Shown here: in pieces, positions 32,290-41,422 of the stretch
Layout of the letters: each line of letters starts with the position of its first letter
How positions within the stretch are numbered: position 1 is the stretch's first letter
Source of the DNA: Planktotalea sp.
GTDB lineage: Bacteria > Pseudomonadota > Alphaproteobacteria > Rhodobacterales > Rhodobacteraceae
DNA: 49,313 bases
Assembly (NCBI RefSeq): GCF_018607995.1
Contig: NZ_JABBAL010000033.1
Coordinates: forward strand, 1 to 49,313
Direction of reading: 5' to 3'
Position numbers and translations under genes: made by a program
Notes under the pieces: generated by a model
Database searches by the model: none
Told to the model about the DNA's origin: nothing
Seen by the model: the letters and a program-made list of their open reading frames with translations, nothing else

Positions 32290-33450
32290 ATGTCTCTTGC
32301 TGCGGGCAGGGTACATTCAGGGCTGACTATCTTAGGGTGTTTTGGCGCAGGAAGCCTATATGGGTGGTCCGGCTACATGCCTGCAGTGCGCGCGCAATTC
32401 GCAGTGAGTAATGCATTGGCGTCCATGGTGTTTTCGCTGGCTTTAGTCAGTTTTACAGTCGGGGTGTTGCTGGGGCCATATTTTCTGAAGCGCATGTCGT
32501 CGCGCTACCGGTTGGCGTTGCTCGCAGTGCTGGCGGTTCTAGCTCTGAGCGGCGCAGGGGCAAGCGCAGGGTTTGGGACCTTTGTTGCATCTTACGGAGT
32601 ATGCTTCGGCCTCATCTGCGGTGCGCTTTACAATCACGCCCTTGCAACAGCCAGTTTTACGGCTTCGGCGACTTTGCTGATACCGATCAGCGTCGCGTCC
32701 TTTGGGCTGGGTGGTGCAGTGTTTGGTCCGGTCCAGTTCTGGTTGAATACATCAGGTTGGTCTTTGTGGTCGCATGCGCCCGTTTTGGTTTGTTTTGTCT
32801 TTGTCGCGCTGCTCGCATTTTTTGCGGGATCGTCTTTCACGTCCGAAACAGTCGAACAAACACCCGCGAAACGGATGATCTTGCCCGACAAAACGATTGT
32901 CGTTCTTGGGGTTATCTTCGCTGCAGGCTCGTCCTCTGGTTTGATTGTTATTGGTTTTGCCTCGCAGATCTTGCCGCGTGGGGCAGATGGTTTGGGATTG
33001 ACCAGCCTTGCGATCTTTTTGTCGGCCATTGGAAATACGCTTGGGCGGCTGTCGTCTGCTTTGAGCGCTGGCTGGTTTGGACCAGCGCGCGCGATTGCAG
33101 GAGCTATGGTGGCGACGTTGATCACGCTTGGAAGTTTGATTTTCGCCGCGACGCCAATCTTGGTTGTAGGATTGCTATTCTTTGTGGCCTTTGGGTACGG
33201 ACAGCTTGCCGCGTCAATGCCGCTCTTGGTGAAATCACAGGTTGAAGCGTCCACATTTTCCGCGTCATTTGGATGGGTGTTTGTTGGCTGGGGCGTCGCA
33301 GGGTTGATCGGACCATGGAGTGCTGGCTGGCTCATGGATAGTACTGGTACGTTAAAGGCCTCTCTACTGATTTGCATTGTTCTCGCTGCGTTAAGCTTTT
33401 GGCTCGTGCTGGGATTTTCCAAAACTGACAGACCGCAAGAGGATAGTTGA
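32290..33450 (+). CDS. Major facilitator superfamily transporter
   Basis: A 386-residue protein with about 12 hydrophobic segments, internal GGAVFGP and GNTLGRLSSAL loops typical of MFS carriers (G-x3-R in the cytoplasmic loop), and no cytoplasmic domain. It probably moves a small organic acid or sugar by ion coupling; the cargo is unknown. ATG at 32290 with GGAGG 9 nt upstream is preferred over the in-frame TTG at 32233 that lies in the promoter block. It is followed by its own stop within the next promoter, and the two promoters share the same motif, suggesting joint control with the sugar operon. Confidence 0.82.
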   Translation: MSLAAGRVHSGLTILGCFGAGSLYGWSGYMPAVRAQFAVSNALASMVFSLALVSFTVGVLLGPYFLKRMSSRYRLALLAVLAVLALSGAGASAGFGTFVASYGVCFGLICGALYNHALATASFTASATLLIPISVASFGLGGAVFGPVQFWLNTSGWSLWSHAPVLVCFVFVALLAFFAGSSFTSETVEQTPAKRMILPDKTIVVLGVIFAAGSSSGLIVIGFASQILPRGADGLGLTSLAIFLSAIGNTLGRLSSALSAGWFGPARAIAGAMVATLITLGSLIFAATPILVVGLLFFVAFGYGQLAASMPLLVKSQVEASTFSASFGWVFVGWGVAGLIGPWSAGWLMDSTGTLKASLLICIVLAALSFWLVLGFSKTDRPQEDS

Positions 33451-33477
33451 CAGGTTTAATTTGTTACTACTAATATG
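33447..33477 (+). promoter_or_regulatory. Sigma-70 promoter with embedded operator, sugar operon
   Basis: TTGACA (33447-33452) and TAATAT (33471-33476) are separated by 18 bp, close to the sigma-70 consensus. The spacer holds TTAATTTGTTACTAC, shared with the block at 32233, where a bound repressor would cover the promoter. The -35 begins in the MFS stop codon. Confidence 0.7.
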
Positions 33478-33507
33478 AACTAACATCACCTTTCGGGAGG
33501 CGCTGCA

Positions 33508-34353
33508 ATGAAGTTCGGAATTCACGCAGGGCTTTGGATGAAGGCCTGGACCGACGATCCTGCACCCATTTTCAAAACAGCGGCTGACATTGGATTTGAC
33601 GGTGTAGAAGTGTCTCTTTTGGGGATCGGTTTGGATCGCGCAGAAGAAATTCGCGCGCAAGCCGTTGGGTGCGGGCTAGAGCTGACCTGCTCAACCGGAC
33701 TTGGGCCCGACGCGGATCCGACCTCGGATGATCCGGCAGTGCGCGACAATGCTGTGGCAGTCTTGAGCGAAGCTATTCAAGTGACGGCGCGACTGGGATC
33801 AAAAGGTCTGGCCGGTGTGGTCGCGGCCCCGTGGGGGGTGTTTGACCCCGTGAACAAACGTGCGCGTGCGGCCCGTTCTGCCGAGACTTTGGCACTGTTG
33901 GATAGCATCCTAGATGCTGAAGGAGTGAGCTTAGGTATCGAGGCATTGAATCGCTTTGAAAGCGATTTAACGTCAACCGCCGCTGAAACATGTGCCATCG
34001 CACGCGCGTGCGGGTCTGATCATATCGGCGTGCTCCTCGATAGTTTTCATATGAACATCGAAGAAAAAGACCCGCCGGCGGCCTTGCGCGCAGCGGGCGA
34101 TAAGCTCGTTCATTACCATGTGTCCGATAATGATCGTGGGCGGCCTGGGTCTGGGCGGTATGATTTTGCAGCCGACGCGCGGGCGTTGGCAGAGATTGGC
34201 TATGATAAATGGGTCGTTGCTGAGATGTTCGTTATGGCGGGCCATGCCTCTAGTCGAGATTTGAACATCTGGCGGGACATCGAGCTGGATCCTACAGATG
34301 CAGCAGTCAAAACACTGGCCTATCTCAAAGAGGTGTTCGCCAATGTCGGCTAG
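33508..34353 (+). CDS. Sugar epimerase/isomerase, xylose-isomerase-like TIM barrel
   Basis: The 281-residue protein fits the AP2Ec/D-tagatose (D-psicose) 3-epimerase and IolE-like family: KFGIHAGLWM start, LGIEALNRFES with a metal-binding Glu, LLDSFHMNIEE with Asp and His ligands, YHVSDNDRGRPG, and VAEMF with the second Glu. It would interconvert ketoses at C3 or isomerise a sugar. GGGAGG lies 10 nt before ATG. It is the first gene of the long operon, behind a strong promoter, and its end overlaps the dhaL-like gene by 11 nt. The sugar cannot be read from sequence. Confidence 0.82.
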   Translation: MKFGIHAGLWMKAWTDDPAPIFKTAADIGFDGVEVSLLGIGLDRAEEIRAQAVGCGLELTCSTGLGPDADPTSDDPAVRDNAVAVLSEAIQVTARLGSKGLAGVVAAPWGVFDPVNKRARAARSAETLALLDSILDAEGVSLGIEALNRFESDLTSTAAETCAIARACGSDHIGVLLDSFHMNIEEKDPPAALRAAGDKLVHYHVSDNDRGRPGSGRYDFAADARALAEIGYDKWVVAEMFVMAGHASSRDLNIWRDIELDPTDAAVKTLAYLKEVFANVG

Positions 34354-34882
34354 GCCTTTCTTTGCGGCACTCAAGACCCGTTTCGCGGGTGAAGCCGTGC
34401 AGTTAAACGCATTGGATGCAGCCATTGGCGACGGCGATCACGGGGCGACAATGTTGCGCGGGTTGAGCAAGGCGGAGGCTGCGGCAAGTGGCCAGCAAGC
34501 AAAAGCGTTTATGCGGGCCTCGGGCGGCGCATCGGGCACTTTGTTTGGTCTAATATTACTGGAGATTGAGGCGCATCTTGAAACGGGTGCTTCGCTGAAT
34601 AAAGGGCTCACGCGCGCGTGCGAGCGGATTTGTGATTTGGGCGAAGTCGCGCTGGGTGACAAAAGCATGGTGGATGCCCTAAGTCCTGCGACTGCAGTGC
34701 TGGGTTCGGGCGATCTGGATGCTGCGATCCATGCTGCGAAAACGGGGCGCGACGCCACGAAAGATCTCTCTGCGCGTCGAGGCCGTGCGCAATATGTCGA
34801 AAATGGTGGGCGGGATCATCTTGATCCTGGTGCCGTGTCTGTGGTGCATTTTCTTGAAGTGTTGCGCGAGGTGACCCCGTGA
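34343..34882 (+). CDS. DhaL-type kinase subunit (nucleotide-binding)
   Basis: A 179-residue DhaL domain with LDAAIGDGDHGATM, whose Asp residues (Asp25, Asp30, Asp32) chelate the Mg-nucleotide, ASGGASGTLFG in the middle and DHLDPGAVS at the end. With DhaK it forms the two-part kinase for short ketoses. No DhaM phosphotransferase gene is in this window, which favours ATP rather than PEP as donor; this is inference. ATG at 34343 overlaps the epimerase end by 11 nt, and the stop overlaps the DhaK start (GTGA). Confidence 0.85.
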   Translation: MSARPFFAALKTRFAGEAVQLNALDAAIGDGDHGATMLRGLSKAEAAASGQQAKAFMRASGGASGTLFGLILLEIEAHLETGASLNKGLTRACERICDLGEVALGDKSMVDALSPATAVLGSGDLDAAIHAAKTGRDATKDLSARRGRAQYVENGGRDHLDPGAVSVVHFLEVLREVTP

Positions 34883-35898
34883 AAAAGCTCTTTAATAGTG
34901 CTGAAACGATGGTCGAAGACATGCTTGATGGTTTTGTCAGTGCGTTCGGGCAAGTGCAACGTGGCAGCAGTGATCCCCGCGTGATCAAACGTGCCACCCA
35001 TGTCAAAGATGCGGACGAAAAAGTCACGCTTCTAATCGGGAATGGTTCTGGTCACGAACCGATTGCAATGGGGTTTGTGGGGCAGGGGCTGTTGGACGCT
35101 AACATTGTGGGCGATGTTTTCGCGGCCCCGTCGGCTGATCTGATCCTCGATGGGCTTAGCGAAATGACCGGCAAGGCAGGATCGATCCTTCTGATATCCC
35201 AGCACTCTGGTGACATGATCAACGGGCGGGCGGCTGCGATGATGGCCGCTGATCTTGGGCTGAAAACTGTACCCTTGCCGATGTATGATGACATCTCAGC
35301 CGCCCCGCCCGAGCGCAAACAAGACCGGCGCGGCGCGCCAGGGACTATGTTTCTGTACAAAATTCTCGGAGCTGGAGCAGAAGAAGGTCGCTCATTGGAA
35401 GATCTCGTAACTCTCGGAGAGACTGTGCGCGAGCGTTTGGTCACGCTGGCCGCTGCTGTGACACCGCCGGTGTCACCGTTAACGGGACAGAAAATGTTCA
35501 GCTTGCCGGAGGATGAGATTTTCCTCGGCATGGGCGTGCACGGTGAACCGGGTGTGGGCCGTGCTAAAGTGGGGCCGGTGCATGCTCTCGTGGCGCAGAT
35601 GGTTGAAAAACTCTTGGCAGATCGCCCCATGGCGACAGGGTCACGGGCCTGCGTTATTATCAACGGCATGGGTGGCACTACTTTGATGGAGTTGCTCACG
35701 ATCTGGGAGGAAACGCGCAAGGCATTGGCGGCACAAGGCGTCACAGCAATAGCGCCGATGATTGGCAGCTACGTGACAACGCAAGAAATGGGTGGTTTTT
35801 CGATCTCATTTCTTGAACCAACGCCGGACCTGTTGTCCCTTTGGTGCGCACCGTCGGACACGCCGTACTTTCCGGCAATACAATTGGAGGGTTCATGA
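34879..35898 (+). CDS. DhaK-type kinase subunit (ketose-binding)
   Basis: The 339-residue protein keeps the three active-site residues of DhaK: the general-base His in GNGSGHEP (His59), Asp112 in SGDMIN, and the substrate-linking His in GMGVHGEPG (His221), which binds the ketone as a hemiaminal. Family members phosphorylate dihydroxyacetone, and some related kinases act on erythrulose; the hydroxyl next to the ketone is phosphorylated. Divergence from classical DhaK (for example GNGSGHEP in place of GGGSGHEP, SGDMINGR) fits a larger ketose. It starts with GTG in a GTGA overlap with dhaL and ends in an ATGA overlap with the aldolase. Confidence 0.87.
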   Translation: MKKLFNSAETMVEDMLDGFVSAFGQVQRGSSDPRVIKRATHVKDADEKVTLLIGNGSGHEPIAMGFVGQGLLDANIVGDVFAAPSADLILDGLSEMTGKAGSILLISQHSGDMINGRAAAMMAADLGLKTVPLPMYDDISAAPPERKQDRRGAPGTMFLYKILGAGAEEGRSLEDLVTLGETVRERLVTLAAAVTPPVSPLTGQKMFSLPEDEIFLGMGVHGEPGVGRAKVGPVHALVAQMVEKLLADRPMATGSRACVIINGMGGTTLMELLTIWEETRKALAAQGVTAIAPMIGSYVTTQEMGGFSISFLEPTPDLLSLWCAPSDTPYFPAIQLEGS

Positions 35899-36791
35899 TT
35901 TTTTCAGAAGGTCCAGTATTCGGGGTTGCGGTTGATCAAGGCAGCGGGCTTGAAGCGGTATTGCGGGATGGGCGCGGCGCACAGGCGCAAGGCGATGATC
36001 TTTTCACCTTCAAACGCATCGTGGTGGAAACGCTTAGCCCATACGCCTCTACAGTGCTGGTGGACGCGGCATTGGGGCGCGAGCTGTTGCCGTCATACGC
36101 TGCAAGCTGCACCAAAATGCTGGCGTATGAAGCGGATGTTTATCACATCGCGGATGAAGACCGGATCACCAAACTACCCGAAAACCTGAAGGTCGCAGAC
36201 TATTCTGACCTAGGTGTGCCGATCTCGAAATTCTTTCTTTATTACGGTCCTAATGATCCGACTGAGTTGAACCGACGCAAGGCGGATTTAGTAGCGCAGG
36301 TGGGCGCGGAGTGCCGCGCGCATGGGGTGACGTTTCTTTTTGAGCCAATTGTCTATGACCGTGCGCTTCTTGATGGCACGTCGGCAGAGTATGCCTTGGC
36401 CAAGCCCGAATTGGTGCGCGCAGCTACTGCGCGTTTTGCCGATCCCATATTCAATATCGATTTTCTAAAAGTCGAAATCCCGGTCAGCCTTGCACATATC
36501 GGCACCACGATGTCCCAAGAACAGGCAAAGACCGCATTTGCAAATGCCGCTGAAGCGGCCGGAGATATCCCGCTATTGTATCTCAGCGCCGGTGTAACGT
36601 TCGAGCAGTTCCGCGACGCGTTGAAAATGTCGCGTGATGCAGGAGTGAGTGCCAAAGGGTTCATGTGCGGTCGCGCGATCTGGAGTGACGCCATTGGAAT
36701 CTTCTGTGCCGAAGGCCCAGTGGCCATGGAGCGTTGGATGAAGGCAACCGGTCGGGACCGTTTGGCGCAATTGAAAGATGCCATATCATGA
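35895..36791 (+). CDS. LacD-family class I aldolase (tagatose-bisphosphate aldolase-like)
   Basis: A 298-residue TIM-barrel aldolase resembling LacD: the opening VAVDQGSGL, YASTVLVDAALG, SKFFLYYGPND with Lys112, FLFEPIVYD, FLKVEIPV with the Schiff-base candidate Lys192, YLSAGVTFEQF and GFMCGRAIW. LacD splits tagatose 1,6-bisphosphate to DHAP and glyceraldehyde 3-phosphate. Here no second kinase is seen, so the substrate may be a ketose 1-phosphate giving DHAP and a free aldehyde. ATG at 35895 overlaps the DhaK stop, and its own stop overlaps the regulator start, so all are translationally coupled. Confidence 0.85.
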   Translation: MIFSEGPVFGVAVDQGSGLEAVLRDGRGAQAQGDDLFTFKRIVVETLSPYASTVLVDAALGRELLPSYAASCTKMLAYEADVYHIADEDRITKLPENLKVADYSDLGVPISKFFLYYGPNDPTELNRRKADLVAQVGAECRAHGVTFLFEPIVYDRALLDGTSAEYALAKPELVRAATARFADPIFNIDFLKVEIPVSLAHIGTTMSQEQAKTAFANAAEAAGDIPLLYLSAGVTFEQFRDALKMSRDAGVSAKGFMCGRAIWSDAIGIFCAEGPVAMERWMKATGRDRLAQLKDAIS

Positions 36792-37516
36792 GCATGGCGC
36801 CCAAATATCAGGTGGTGCATGACAAGATATTGCAGCGTTTGCATAGTGGTCAATATGCGATTGGAATGCGCTTGCCTACTGAGGGCGATCTGTCTCAGGC
36901 CTTTGATGTCAGCCGCGTAACAGTGCGCAAAGCACTGGAAATGCTGGTTCGTGCGGGTTTTCTAACGTCGCGCCAAGGCAGCGGATATAGTGTTGCAACC
37001 CTGTCGCCACCCGCATCGACCTGTCTGGTTAGCTTTACCGATAAGGTCTTGATTGAGGGCCGTGTGCCGGGGGCGAAATTGCTACGGGTTGAAACGCCTG
37101 CCATGGACATTCCTGCAGAGATCGCAGCTCTCTTCGGCGACCCGCTTGCGATGGTGGAACGCCTGCGCACTGTAGATGGCGAGCCTCGAATGCTGACCCA
37201 GACATGGATCCCGCTGCGCCTTGTGCCACAGATCGGTGCGCATCATTTCCCTGAGACGGGACAAAACCAGTCCATCCTACGCATTCTTCGGCAGGACTTT
37301 AGCCTGGAATGGACCACTGCGTGCGAAACGCTTGATAGCTTGCTTGCGACTGCGCGTGTCTCGGGCGTGTTGGATGTGCTTGAAAACGCTCCTATTCTGT
37401 CTCAGGCCTGCACAGCCTTTGACAGCGATGGCAATGCGGTCTTTTTTGATCAGGTTTTTCGCGAAGGCCCAATCAGCTTTGACCTAGCCGGGCCAGCCCC
37501 ACGGCAGATCGCATAA
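36788..37516 (+). CDS. GntR-family regulator with UTRA domain (HutC-like)
   Basis: The 242-residue regulator has a winged helix-turn-helix at about 8-70 (GDLSQAFDVSRVTVRKALEM, GFLTSRQGSGYSV) and a UTRA ligand domain from about 80 to 235 (LRTVDGEPRMLTQTWIPLRL). Such proteins usually repress sugar or amino-acid pathways and are released by a phosphorylated sugar or pathway intermediate. It is encoded inside the operon, overlapping the aldolase stop (ATGA). I infer that it binds the motif shared by the promoters at 32233 and 33447. ATG at 36794 is an alternative start. Confidence 0.86.
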   Translation: MSMAPKYQVVHDKILQRLHSGQYAIGMRLPTEGDLSQAFDVSRVTVRKALEMLVRAGFLTSRQGSGYSVATLSPPASTCLVSFTDKVLIEGRVPGAKLLRVETPAMDIPAEIAALFGDPLAMVERLRTVDGEPRMLTQTWIPLRLVPQIGAHHFPETGQNQSILRILRQDFSLEWTTACETLDSLLATARVSGVLDVLENAPILSQACTAFDSDGNAVFFDQVFREGPISFDLAGPAPRQIA

Positions 37517-37535
37517 TATGAAACAGGAACCACAT

Positions 37536-38960
37536 ATGCCGCTGACTATTGGCCTGATCAAAGCCTCGCTTCCAAGCTATTTCCCTCAAAAGCACGGTGT
37601 GTTTGAAGCTTGCGAGAGTTGGCTGAAAGAGCTGGCAGAGGCGCACGGTGCGCGCGTTGTGGTGGCGGAGGCTATCCCGATGAACGCCGCAGACGTACGT
37701 GAGGCCGTGCACGAAGTTCAGGCGCAAGGCGCTGATTTTCTAATGTTGCTGCATGGTGGGTTTTCGATGGGGGATGTGGCGCGCGAGGTGGCGCGCACGT
37801 ACTTACCGATGGGGGTCTGGGCCACGCCAGAACCAACGCTCGTTGATGATATTCAGCTTAACAATTTTGTCTCGCTTAACATGACAATGTCCATTGCGCG
37901 GGGCGTGCGTGATCTGTCAGCCGATCCGCTTCAGTGGTATTTGGGTGCACCGGGCGACGCGGACCTGACACAAAGGATGGGTCAGACCATCCGTGCACTG
38001 TCGGCCAAAAAGGCGCTGGACGGGGCCAAGATTGGTGTCATCGGTGGCTTGGCGATGACCTTTTACAACATGGAGGTATCCACCGATACGCTGATGCGAC
38101 AGTTGGGCGTTTGGTGCGATCATATCGACATGCATCATATGACGGACCTCATGGCGGCGCAGTCGGAGGCTGATGTGGCAACCGAACTGGCGGCGATGGC
38201 CAAGGCTGCAGAGGTGCGCGGCGTATCAGATAAACAAATGGCACTGAGCGCGCGCGCGTCTCTCGCGATGCGCGCGATTGCGGCAGATGGTGGGTATGAT
38301 GCGCTCGCGGTGTCGGATTGGCCTGCGCTGCAAGAAAACCCTGGGATGCATCCCGGCGCCGCTTTCAGCTGGCTGGAAGAAAATGATGGGCTGCCTGTTG
38401 CCTCTGAGGGGGACATTCTTGGAGCAGTTACGCAATTGGTAGCGAAATCGTTAACGGGCAAGGTGGGGTGTCTCTTGGACATGACTTCGCCTGATTTTGA
38501 GCGCGACCAGATCTTGATGTGGCATGGCGGCGGCGGACCGCTTTACATGGCAAAGGACGACGTCGCTTGGATCAATCATCCAATGATTGGTCGCGGAACT
38601 GACGCTGGCTCGATCTATGGCGCAATTGCGGATTATGAATTTGCCCACGGCGATTGCACGGTCATCCGGGTTTCGCGCCATGGAACCGCTCGTTTTGCGG
38701 TTGAAGGGTACGTGGCTGAGGGACCTGCGATAGGCTTCACGGGTTGCCGGGGATGGATCGGTGGGTTTTCTAGTGCGGACGGGGCGTGTTCAGCGCGAGA
38801 TGTGGTGACGTCAGTGATGGAGCACGGCTTGGAACATCATTTCATCTTGGTGCCGGGCCAACACCGTGCTGTCTTTGAAGAATTCGCCCAATGGTGCGGG
38901 ATGGAGGCAATGGTCGTGATCCCTGCCCATAATGGCTTGCCCACGGGAGCTGCCCGATGA
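37536..38960 (+). CDS. L-fucose/L-arabinose isomerase-family protein
   Basis: A 474-residue protein of the FucI/AraA superfamily, with an N-terminal Rossmann-like region (TIGLIKASLPSY, ADFLMLLHGG), VGVIGG-like turn in KIGVIGGLAMTFYNM, and the C-terminal metal region around GLPVASEGDILGAV, LLDMTSPDF and FILVPGQH. These enzymes interconvert aldoses and ketoses with Mn. It would turn the free sugar released by the nucleoside hydrolase into a ketose for the DhaKL-type kinase; the exact sugar is unknown. ATG at 37536 is chosen because CAGGA lies about 8 nt upstream; ATG at 37518 is possible. It overlaps the ABC ATPase gene by 4 nt. Confidence 0.78.
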   Translation: MPLTIGLIKASLPSYFPQKHGVFEACESWLKELAEAHGARVVVAEAIPMNAADVREAVHEVQAQGADFLMLLHGGFSMGDVAREVARTYLPMGVWATPEPTLVDDIQLNNFVSLNMTMSIARGVRDLSADPLQWYLGAPGDADLTQRMGQTIRALSAKKALDGAKIGVIGGLAMTFYNMEVSTDTLMRQLGVWCDHIDMHHMTDLMAAQSEADVATELAAMAKAAEVRGVSDKQMALSARASLAMRAIAADGGYDALAVSDWPALQENPGMHPGAAFSWLEENDGLPVASEGDILGAVTQLVAKSLTGKVGCLLDMTSPDFERDQILMWHGGGGPLYMAKDDVAWINHPMIGRGTDAGSIYGAIADYEFAHGDCTVIRVSRHGTARFAVEGYVAEGPAIGFTGCRGWIGGFSSADGACSARDVVTSVMEHGLEHHFILVPGQHRAVFEEFAQWCGMEAMVVIPAHNGLPTGAAR

Positions 38961-40000
38961 CCGCTGTGCAGCTCAAAGGTGTTCGAAAGGACTTTGGCAA
39001 TTTCACGGCCATTTCGAATATCGATCTGGATATCAAATCGGGTGAGTTGGTTGCGCTGTTGGGCCCCTCGGGCTGCGGCAAAACGACGACCTTGCGGATG
39101 ATTGCAGGGCTGGAAGTGCCTTCTGCCGGCCAAATTTGCTTTGATGGCGAGGATGTTTCCGAAGTCGCCGTCCAAAAGCGCAATGTAGGTATGGTGTTTC
39201 AACGCTACGCGTTATTTCCGCATATGACTGTTGAGAAGAACGTCATGTTCGGATTAAAAGTGCGCGGTATAGACAAGGCGGACATTGATAAACGTCTGAC
39301 AGAGATCCTTGACGTGGTGCAGTTGCAGGACTTTCGTCATCGCTTTCCTGCGCAGCTTTCGGGCGGTCAAATGCAGCGGGTGGCGATCGCGCGCACGCTG
39401 ATCACAAACCCGTCGGTTCTTATGATGGACGAACCGTTGGCGAACCTCGATACCAAGCTGCGTGGAGAGATGCGGCGATTTATTCGCGAGTTGCAGCAAC
39501 GCCTAGGGATTACAACAATATTTGTGACACACGACCAGATTGAAGCAATGGAGCTGGCGGATCGGGTGGCCGTAATTTTTGATGGTAACCTCGCGCAATA
39601 TGACGCGCCGGATGCCTTGTATAAACGTCCCAATAGCATCGAAATTGCCGATTTCATGGGGGCCACAAACGTCTTTGAGGCCTCGATTTCTGGCAAGACG
39701 GCGACCGCGGTCTTTGGTGCGTTAACGCTGCAAGATACTGTGCCTGATGGCCAAGCCCAGCTAATGTTGCGAGGCGAGGCGATTGATCTACACTTGGATG
39801 AGATCACGGATGAGCCGAATATTCTTCAAGGCAAAATCACCGCCCGTGAATTCTTTGGCGCGAACATCACCTATTCAGTCGAGTGCGGTGGAGAAACGAT
39901 TCAAGTCATCGAACAGTCGCGCCGCATGGTGGAAATTGACCAGCCCGTTTGGCTGACCATCCCGCCTGAACGCATCTGGATTATTCAAGACAACCCGTAA
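38957..40000 (+). CDS. ABC transporter ATP-binding protein (PotA/UgpC-like)
   Basis: A 347-residue ATPase with Walker A GPSGCGKTT (36-44), Q-loop FQRYALFP, signature LSGGQ (134-138), Walker B VLMMDEP (154-160) and the H-loop FVTHDQIEAM, followed by a TOBE regulatory domain. It drives an importer with the two permeases at 41423 and 42325. The start overlaps the isomerase stop (ATGA). Architecture and neighbours fit the spermidine/iron/thiamine-like (YnjBCD-like) class of importers. Confidence 0.92.
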   Translation: MTAVQLKGVRKDFGNFTAISNIDLDIKSGELVALLGPSGCGKTTTLRMIAGLEVPSAGQICFDGEDVSEVAVQKRNVGMVFQRYALFPHMTVEKNVMFGLKVRGIDKADIDKRLTEILDVVQLQDFRHRFPAQLSGGQMQRVAIARTLITNPSVLMMDEPLANLDTKLRGEMRRFIRELQQRLGITTIFVTHDQIEAMELADRVAVIFDGNLAQYDAPDALYKRPNSIEIADFMGATNVFEASISGKTATAVFGALTLQDTVPDGQAQLMLRGEAIDLHLDEITDEPNILQGKITAREFFGANITYSVECGGETIQVIEQSRRMVEIDQPVWLTIPPERIWIIQDNP

Positions 40001-40033
40001 TCAAGAACGACCAAATCAGAGGAGGAAGATACG

Positions 40034-41368
40034 ATGAGAAAGACACTACTAAGCCTGTCGGTGATCGGCAGCCTGATGGCAGGGACTGCGCTTGCGCAAG
40101 ACGCGACCGCATTCCGTGATGGATTTGTTGCAGGAGACGTCAGTTGGGAGGACGTTCAAACACGCGCCAAAGAAGAAGGTGAGATCAACCTTTATTATTG
40201 GGGCGGTAGCGACAAGATCAACATTTGGATGGACAGCGTTGCAGTGCCAGCCTTGGCCGCTGAAGGGGTTAAACTGAACCCTGTGCGGATCACCGGCACC
40301 AAAGATGCAGTTGATCTAGTGCTGGCTGAAAAAGGCGCTGGAAAAGGTCTCGGCGAGGGCAGTGTTGATGCAATCTGGGTCAACGGCGAAAACTTCGCAA
40401 CGCTCAAGCGGCAGGATGCCCTGCTGGGAGCCTTTGCGGACAAACTACCAAATTCTGTTAACATCGAATGGAACCCGGAGGACCCGCGCGCCTTGCTCAA
40501 TTTGCGTGACTTTGGCGTAGAGACCAACGCGTCAGAGATGCCTTGGTCCGGCCAGCAGTACGTCTGCGCAGTGAATACAGCCCGTGTGTCTGGGGATGCT
40601 CCGAGCACATTTGACGGGATGATGAGCTATCTGGAAGCCAATCCGGGCAAATTTACCTACGTAAAGCCGCCGCATTTCATCGGCAACACTTTTGTGCAAG
40701 CAGCAATGTATGCTCATAACCCTGATGGCAATGGAGCGGTGCCGTTCCAAGCCTCAATTGGTGAGATGGGCGCTGCAGAACTGGCGCGGCTAATCACGCC
40801 GGGCTTTGAATACCTTAAAGCGCTCGAGCCACACCTACTGGGCGCAGGGGGCACGGCGCGCTATCCTGAAGACCCAAAAGCGTTGGATGGGTTGTTTTTG
40901 AACGGCGAGATCGACTTTTCTTGCCAATTTGGGCTATACGGCGTCGCGACCGGTCTGCGCGATGGCACCTATCCTGAGGGTGCTGAGCAGTTCGTCTTTC
41001 CTGAAGGCAACATGATCAAAAACAAGAATTATCTTGTGATCCCGGGCAATGCGCCAAATCCAGCCGCGGCGATGGTCATGGCGAACTACATGGCGTCCGT
41101 AGACAGCCAAGCCACCAAGCTAGAGATAGCTGGTATGCCTCCTGGCATCGATCCATGGCGGTTGAGCGCTGAGGATTCCGCAAAGCTCGATGCGGCCTCC
41201 CCTGGTCTCGTGGGCGTGACGCAGGCGGATCTGGATGCAAACACAGCGCCAGATACAAACGCGACGCTGGTGGATGTGATCGAGGCGACTTGGCTTGAAT
41301 ACATTGAGCGCGATAGCTCTGAGAGCATCGAAGCGATCGTGGCAAATGCGGTTGCCAACCTGAAGTAA
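40034..41368 (+). CDS. ABC transporter substrate-binding protein (YnjB-like)
   Basis: The 444-residue protein has a Sec signal with cleavage near ALA-QD (residue 21) and then a periplasmic binding fold: INLYYWGGSDKINIWMD, VDAIWVNGENFATL, the GMPPGIDPWRL segment and a late IERDSSES helix. The sequence recalls YnjB, the binding protein of an orphan importer, more than the common sugar-binding types. GGAGGAAG precedes the start at good spacing. The catabolic genes around it suggest that it captures a nucleoside or glycoside. Confidence 0.85.
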   Translation: MRKTLLSLSVIGSLMAGTALAQDATAFRDGFVAGDVSWEDVQTRAKEEGEINLYYWGGSDKINIWMDSVAVPALAAEGVKLNPVRITGTKDAVDLVLAEKGAGKGLGEGSVDAIWVNGENFATLKRQDALLGAFADKLPNSVNIEWNPEDPRALLNLRDFGVETNASEMPWSGQQYVCAVNTARVSGDAPSTFDGMMSYLEANPGKFTYVKPPHFIGNTFVQAAMYAHNPDGNGAVPFQASIGEMGAAELARLITPGFEYLKALEPHLLGAGGTARYPEDPKALDGLFLNGEIDFSCQFGLYGVATGLRDGTYPEGAEQFVFPEGNMIKNKNYLVIPGNAPNPAAAMVMANYMASVDSQATKLEIAGMPPGIDPWRLSAEDSAKLDAASPGLVGVTQADLDANTAPDTNATLVDVIEATWLEYIERDSSESIEAIVANAVANLK

Positions 41369-41376
41369 AACGCAAC

Positions 41377-41407
41377 GAGGCTCCGGCGAAGTGTCGGGGC
41401 CTCATTT
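41377..41407 (+). terminator. Attenuator hairpin after ABC binding-protein gene
   Basis: GAGGC and CCG (41377-41385) pair with CGG and GCCTC (41395-41403) with one mismatch and a 9-nt loop, followed by ATTTC. It is a weak terminator or stabilising hairpin before the permease genes. Confidence 0.55.
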
Positions 41408-41422
41408 CAAAAAGGATAAGAC

